DNA from: DATGMB01 sp035293845
Lineage (GTDB): Bacteria; Acidobacteriota; Terriglobia; Bryobacterales; Bryobacteraceae
Direction of reading: 5' to 3'
Length of the DNA: 8,535 nucleotides
NCBI GenBank assembly: GCA_035293845.1
Contig: DATGMB010000091.1
Span: 1 to 8,535 of the forward strand
Notes under the pieces: model-generated
What the model saw: only the letters and a program-made list of their open reading frames with translations
What the model was told of the DNA's origin: nothing
The model's database searches: none
Program-made: the position numbers and the translations under genes
In this document: positions 5,119-8,535 of the stretch, piece after piece
How the letters are laid out: each line of letters starts with the position of its first letter
Numbering within the stretch: the first letter of the stretch is position 1

Positions 5119-6555
5119 ATGCGTACCCTTCTCGCCTTTCTCTCGTTTTGCGCCGCCCTCGCCGCGCAGCCCGTCTTCACCGATGTCTTTCCGCCCGAAG
5201 AATACGCCGCCCGCCGCGCCAAGGTCATGGAAAAGATCGGCGACGCCGTCGCCATCGTCCTCGGCACGACCGAACCTCCCGGCGAGATGCCCCTGCGCCA
5301 GAACAATCAGTTCCACTATCTCTGCGGCGTGGTCGAACCCCGCGCCATCCTCATCCTCGATGGCAGGACGAAAAGGACCACGCTCTTCCTGAACCCGCGC
5401 AACGCCCAGCGCGAGAACTCCATGTTCGGCCCCGGCCTCTCTCCCGGCGAAGACGCCGCGCGGCAGACCGGCGTGGACGCCGTGCTGCCGCGCGCCGACT
5501 TCCAGACCGTCATGAAGGAATTCGCCGCGCAGGGCCGGACCTTTTACACGCCGTTCCGCGCCGAAGTGCTCGGCAGCATCTCCGCGGGCGATCCCGACCG
5601 CCTCTGGAACGCCAACAAGAACGATCCCTGGGATGGCCGCCCCTCGCGCGAGGAGGCATTCCGCACCCACCTGAAAACCGCCGCGCCGTCATCGGAGATC
5701 CGCGACCTCGACCCGATCCTCAACGAGCTCCGCGGCATCAAGAGCCCACGAGAGATCGCGTTGATCCGCGAAGCCACGCGCATCGCCGGCATGGGCATCA
5801 TGGAGGCCATGCGCGACACCCGCCCCGGCATGTACGAATACGAGCTCCAGGCCGATTCGGAATTCGTCTTCAAAAAGTACGGAGCCTTCGGCGCGGCCTA
5901 CTTCGCGCTGATCGGCAGCGGCCCCAACACGTACTACACCCACTACCACCGCAACACGCGCCGCCTCGACGACGGCGACCTCGTCCAGTTCGACTACGCC
6001 CCGGACTACAAGTACTACCAATCGGACGTCACGCGCGTGTGGCCCGCCAACGGCCGCTTCACCGCCTGGCAGCGGGAATACTACGGCATCTACCTGGCGC
6101 TCTACCGCGCCGTCATGACCTCGATCGCGGTCCACCAAACGCCCGCCGAGGTCATCCGCCGCGCGGTGGCGAAGATGGACGGCATCATGGCCGCATACCG
6201 GTTCACCGATCCCAAAATCAAAACCGCGGCGGAGGCGTTCGTCAACCGTTACCGCGCGCAGGCGCAGAGTGGCCGCGGCAGCCTGGGCCACAGCGTCGGC
6301 ATGGAAGTCCACGACGTCCGCATGCCCACCCGTACGCTCGAGCCCGGCGAGATCTTCACCATCGAGCCCGAGATGCGCATCGAAGACCTGCACCTCGGCC
6401 TGCGCCTCGAAGACATGCTGCTGATCACGGAGACCGGCTACGAGAATCTCTCGCAGTTCGTCCCCATCGAGATCGCCGATATCGAGAAGCTCATGGCCGA
6501 CCGCCGCCACGGCCTCAGCGCCGCGCATTCCACCCTGAAAGCCCCGAAGCCGTAG
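5119..6555 (+). CDS. Secreted Xaa-Pro aminopeptidase (M24B family)
   Basis: A 478-aa dinuclear-metal aminopeptidase that releases the N-terminal residue when proline is second. A short signal peptide (MRTLLAFLSFCAALAAQ) suggests an extracytoplasmic enzyme, unlike cytosolic PepP of E. coli. Residues about 28-175 are the AMP_N domain (YAARRAKVMEKIGDAVAIVLG region), and about 210-450 the pita-bread catalytic domain. The five metal ligands are present: D292 (FDYAP), D303 (QSDVTR), H391 (GHSVG), E416 (TIEPEM) and E431 (LRLEDM). The supporting histidines H275 (YTHYHRN) and H398 (GMEVHD) are also present, so activity is expected. No clear ribosome site precedes the ATG. With only 16 bases after the M61 stop, translation may depend on coupling to the upstream gene. 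It complements the M61 enzyme, which would stall at Xaa-Pro. Confidence 0.93.
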   Translation: MRTLLAFLSFCAALAAQPVFTDVFPPEEYAARRAKVMEKIGDAVAIVLGTTEPPGEMPLRQNNQFHYLCGVVEPRAILILDGRTKRTTLFLNPRNAQRENSMFGPGLSPGEDAARQTGVDAVLPRADFQTVMKEFAAQGRTFYTPFRAEVLGSISAGDPDRLWNANKNDPWDGRPSREEAFRTHLKTAAPSSEIRDLDPILNELRGIKSPREIALIREATRIAGMGIMEAMRDTRPGMYEYELQADSEFVFKKYGAFGAAYFALIGSGPNTYYTHYHRNTRRLDDGDLVQFDYAPDYKYYQSDVTRVWPANGRFTAWQREYYGIYLALYRAVMTSIAVHQTPAEVIRRAVAKMDGIMAAYRFTDPKIKTAAEAFVNRYRAQAQSGRGSLGHSVGMEVHDVRMPTRTLEPGEIFTIEPEMRIEDLHLGLRLEDMLLITETGYENLSQFVPIEIADIEKLMADRRHGLSAAHSTLKAPKP

Positions 6556-6568
6556 GGGCCAGCGATGG

Positions 6569-6582
6569 CCGGCCCGCGCCGG
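6569..6582 (+). terminator. GC-rich hairpin after the peptidase operon, weak terminator candidate
   Basis: CCGGC (6569-6573) pairs with GCCGG (6578-6582) around the loop CCGC, 13 bases past the M24 stop. There is no T-run, so it is at most a weak or factor-assisted terminator. The rest of the 175-base gap to the next gene shows only a short AT patch (ACAATATTT near 6613) and pyrimidine-rich sequence. Confidence 0.25.
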
Positions 6583-6730
6583 GAAGTGAGAAAGAACGTC
6601 ACCGAAACCGCAACAATATTTCTCCCCGCCCCTCAACCACTTCCGCTCCCCACCCCCCTCAAACCGCGCCTCTCGTGTGCTATCCCTGAACCGCACGGCC
6701 ACTGCCGGCTTCAGAGGAAAAAACATCGTT

Positions 6731-7471
6731 ATGGCATCCGAGAAACAGATCGCGGCCAACCGCCGCAACGCGCAAAAGTCCACCGGTCCCCGCACCCAGG
6801 CCGGCAAGGAATACTCCCGCATGAACGCCTTCCGTTCCGGGCTCTACTCCGAGAACCTCGTCATCCGCGGCGAATACCCCGACGAGCTCGAAATGCTCAC
6901 CGAAGACTACCACCAGGAGTTCCAGCCCGCCACGCCCCGCGAGCGCGACCTCGTCGACGCCATCGTCCGCAACGAGTGGATCAGCCGCCGCATGGCCTTC
7001 GTCGAAGTTCAGCTCTGGGGCCACTACCACAAGGTCACCGCCGCCACCCCGCTCCGCAATCCGAAGGACGAACTCGACCGCAAGTTCCCCCTCGGTCAGG
7101 CGTTCCTCGCCCTCTCCAAGCCGCTCGAGCGCCTCCAGCGCCGCATCAACTCCCTCGAACGCTCCACCCGCGAGGCCCTCCGCGAACTCGCCGAACTCCG
7201 CGCCCAACGGGAAGCCCAGCCGGAGGACCAAGCCGAAGCGCTGGAAGAAGAACTCGCCGCCGCCGAACCGGAGTTCGACGCCCCCATCGAGAGCGCCATC
7301 GAAAATCCCGCCGAGCCCGCGCCCCACCCGATTGACGCCGAACCCGTCCCGCAACCCGTTGACGCGCAACCAACCCCCGACCCAATTGGCTTCGTTCCGT
7401 CAACTCTTTCGGCCGAGCTTCCGCCGCCAGTATTCCTCCACGTAACCCCTGCGTCCGGAGTTCACCCGTAG
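6731..7471 (+). CDS. Conserved hypothetical protein, NRRNAxKSTGPRT type, with coiled coil and Pro-rich repeats
   Basis: Function unknown; 246 aa, no signal peptide or membrane segment, so probably cytoplasmic. The start is ATG 6731, with AGAGGAA (6712-6718) upstream; the frame stays open back to 6677 but that part looks non-coding. Residues 10-40 carry the hallmark NRRNAQKSTGPRT, then GK, then SRMNAFRSGLYS. To my knowledge this motif opens a large family of paralogous hypothetical proteins common in Acidobacteriota and Planctomycetota. Residues 48-100 are helical (ERDLVDAIVRNEWISRR). About 130-165 should form a coiled coil (PLERLQRRINSLERSTREAL), followed by an acidic stretch. Residues 197-223 are three nine-residue Pro repeats. 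The opening basic motif could contact nucleic acid, but this is speculative. The gene stands alone and converges on the LacI-type gene. Confidence 0.8.
   Translation: MASEKQIAANRRNAQKSTGPRTQAGKEYSRMNAFRSGLYSENLVIRGEYPDELEMLTEDYHQEFQPATPRERDLVDAIVRNEWISRRMAFVEVQLWGHYHKVTAATPLRNPKDELDRKFPLGQAFLALSKPLERLQRRINSLERSTREALRELAELRAQREAQPEDQAEALEEELAAAEPEFDAPIESAIENPAEPAPHPIDAEPVPQPVDAQPTPDPIGFVPSTLSAELPPPVFLHVTPASGVHP
7319..7399 (+). repeat. Three coding nonapeptide repeats
   Basis: The units APHPIDAEP (7319-7345), VPQPVDAQP (7346-7372) and TPDPIGFVP (7373-7399) share the pattern x-P-x-P-(I/V)-(D/G)-x-x-P. They give a proline-rich, probably extended tail. The third unit is the most diverged. The DNA identity is imperfect, so this is an old duplication rather than a fresh tandem repeat. 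Confidence 0.6.
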
Positions 7472-7497
7472 CGGGCGCCTCCGCGGTGAAAAGGAAC

Positions 7498-7516
7498 GGC
7501 CGCCGGACGGGCGGTC
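7498..7516. terminator. Hairpin between convergent genes, possible bidirectional terminator
   Basis: GGCCGCC (7498-7504) pairs with GGCGGTC (7510-7516, one G-T pair) around a five-base loop, in the 46-base gap between two convergent stop codons. There is no T-run on either strand, so position is the main support. Confidence 0.3.
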
Positions 7517-7517
7517 C

Positions 7518-8504
7518 CTATTGAGCCACCGGGCCCGTGGTCTGCCGCACCACCAGATCCGTCGCCACCTCGTGGCTCGCTCCGGGCGCGCCGTGCATCA
7601 GGCTCCACAGCGATTGGAACGCCAGCCGCCCGATCTCCGCGCGCGGAATCGCGATCGTCGTCAGCGCCGGCTGGGTGTACTGCGCGAAGATGATGTCGTC
7701 GAAGCCGATGATCGAAAGCGCGCCGGGCACCGGAATCTGCCGGTCGTAGGCGTAGTGCAGAGCGCCGATCGCCATCAGGTCGTTCGCCGCCAGGATCGCT
7801 GTGGCATCGAAGCTCCCGAGCACGCGCGAGCAGCCGAAATAGCCGCCCTGCACCGTGAAATCGGAATCGAACGTGCGCGTCTCCATGCCCGCCGCGGCCG
7901 CGCATTCGAGGAAGATCGCCTTGCGGCGCTGCGCGAACATGCCGTCCGCCGGCCCGCCGACAAACCCCACCTTCCGGTGTCCGAGCGACTTCAGGTGCTC
8001 GATGGCCTGCCGGATGCCCTGTCGCTGCTCCACCGAAATATTGGAGATCTTTTCGCCCGCGCTGTCGAACCCGAAATAGACCGCCGCCACGCCCCGCTTC
8101 GCCAGCGTCTCCTTCAGCGGGGCATCCACCTGCGAAGTCAGGAAGGCGATCGCCGGAGCCTGCAGGCTGAGCAGGCGCTCCACGTGGTAGCGCGTGCGGT
8201 GGGAGTCGTTGTTCCCGTCGATCGCGACCGTCTCCATGCCGTAGAGCGCGGCTTCGGATTGGAAGCTCTTCATCACGTCCGGAAAGAACGGATTCAACAT
8301 GTCGGGCACGATCAGCCCGACGATCGAGCTGTGCCCGAGCGCCAGGCTGCGCGCGGACGTGTTCGGCTGATAGCCGAGCTCCCGCGCCGCCCAGAGCACA
8401 CGCTGCTCCGTCTCCGGGCGCATCCTGCGCGACTCGTTCAATACGTACGATACAGTGGCGGCCGATACCCCGGCCTTCTCAGCAACGTCCTTGATCGTGG
8501 CCAT
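7518..8504 (-). CDS. LacI-family transcriptional regulator
   Basis: A 328-aa repressor-type protein. Residues 4-23 are the LacI helix-turn-helix (IKDVAEKAGVSAATVSYVLN). The hinge helix follows at about 50-57 (SARSLALG). Residues 60-328 are the periplasmic-binding-protein-like sensor with family landmarks GLIVPDMLNPFF, LGHRKVGFVGG, QRRKA, ILAANDLMAIGAL and IIGFDDIIFA. Length and domain order are typical. Relatives usually respond to a sugar or nucleotide and repress nearby catabolic or uptake genes; the ligand cannot be read from the sequence. The start ATG (8502-8504) is fixed by the HTH, which must begin within a few residues. There is no good ribosome site, and a small inverted repeat lies directly upstream. 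Likely targets would be to the right, outside the window. Confidence 0.93.
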   Translation of the reverse strand: MATIKDVAEKAGVSAATVSYVLNESRRMRPETEQRVLWAARELGYQPNTSARSLALGHSSIVGLIVPDMLNPFFPDVMKSFQSEAALYGMETVAIDGNNDSHRTRYHVERLLSLQAPAIAFLTSQVDAPLKETLAKRGVAAVYFGFDSAGEKISNISVEQRQGIRQAIEHLKSLGHRKVGFVGGPADGMFAQRRKAIFLECAAAAGMETRTFDSDFTVQGGYFGCSRVLGSFDATAILAANDLMAIGALHYAYDRQIPVPGALSIIGFDDIIFAQYTQPALTTIAIPRAEIGRLAFQSLWSLMHGAPGASHEVATDLVVRQTTGPVAQ

Positions 8505-8505
8505 C

Positions 8506-8520
8506 GGACTGCGGAAGTCC
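8506..8520 (-). promoter_or_regulatory. Inverted repeat directly before the LacI-type start codon
   Basis: The minus strand reads GGACT-TCCGC-AGTCC, a perfect 5-bp inverted repeat ending one base before the ATG. It could be an operator half-site pair for autoregulation or an mRNA hairpin covering the start. It lacks the usual central CG-centred LacI operator pattern, so this is only a candidate. Confidence 0.2.
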
Positions 8521-8535
8521 AGCGTCGCAGAATCG

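Noticed and set aside
3642..5306. 554-codon open frame on the minus strand opposite the M61 gene
   Set aside because: It runs antisense to an enzyme with a complete signal peptide and active site. Its translation is a low-complexity Gly/Ala/Val/Arg pattern typical of the antisense frame of GC-rich genes.
5148..6689. 513-codon plus-strand frame overlapping the M24 gene
   Set aside because: Its translation is Arg/Pro/His-rich without domains, as expected for a shifted frame of a GC-rich gene. The M24 frame has every catalytic residue.
5689..6822. 377-codon minus-strand frame across the M24 3' half and the following gap
   Set aside because: It is an antisense shadow with no recognisable motif and no ribosome site.

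Overview
The window looks like part of a chromosome from a high-GC soil-type bacterium, most likely an Acidobacteriota of the Bryobacterales/Solibacter kind. This is inferred from the abundant NRRNAxKSTGPRT-type hypothetical protein at 6731-7471, the secreted M61 and M24 peptidases, the Gly-Arg insert in a PDZ region, and the style of the secreted protein at 2489-3090. No rRNA, tRNA or other taxonomic marker is present, so this stays an inference.

Left part (1-3090), accessory and decaying. A nearly complete insertion sequence of about 1.73 kb (3-1732, IS1202/ISNCY-like) carries one DDE transposase on the minus strand. It has two 20-bp repeats at each end, arranged as an inverted pair of tandem pairs. 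Immediately to its right lies a ruined HigB/HigA-type toxin-antitoxin module. The toxin survives as a recognisable C-terminal tail plus a possible out-of-frame N-terminal piece. The antitoxin keeps an intact HTH domain, but its first 25 or so codons carry a frameshift and an in-frame TGA. The original toxin-stop/antitoxin-start ATGA overlap is still visible. Next is a small secreted protein whose signal-peptide half and Cys-rich half lie in different frames, joined at a run of six C. Three neighbouring damaged features and, by eye, less extreme GC than the right-hand part suggest a transferred or relaxed region.

Middle (3196-6555), intact core-like operon. A consensus-like promoter (TTGACA-N18-TAGACT) sits so close to the start codon that the mRNA would be leaderless or nearly so. 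It drives a secreted M61 (glycyl-aminopeptidase-like) metallopeptidase with a C-terminal PDZ. Sixteen bases later comes a secreted M24 Xaa-Pro aminopeptidase with all five metal ligands. Together they would trim N-termini of extracytoplasmic peptides, the second handling Xaa-Pro bonds.

Right part (6731-8535). A lineage-typical hypothetical protein with a coiled coil and a proline-rich repeat tail converges on a minus-strand LacI-family repressor. The start of the repressor lies 31 bases from the window edge, so its probable target genes are outside.

I found no CRISPR array, defence island, riboswitch or RNA gene, and no stretch over 300 bases without a gene or gene remnant. I do not see a convincing undescribed system. 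The most unusual items are the IS end architecture, the layered decay of the toxin-antitoxin pair, the C6-tract frameshift and the leaderless peptidase promoter.
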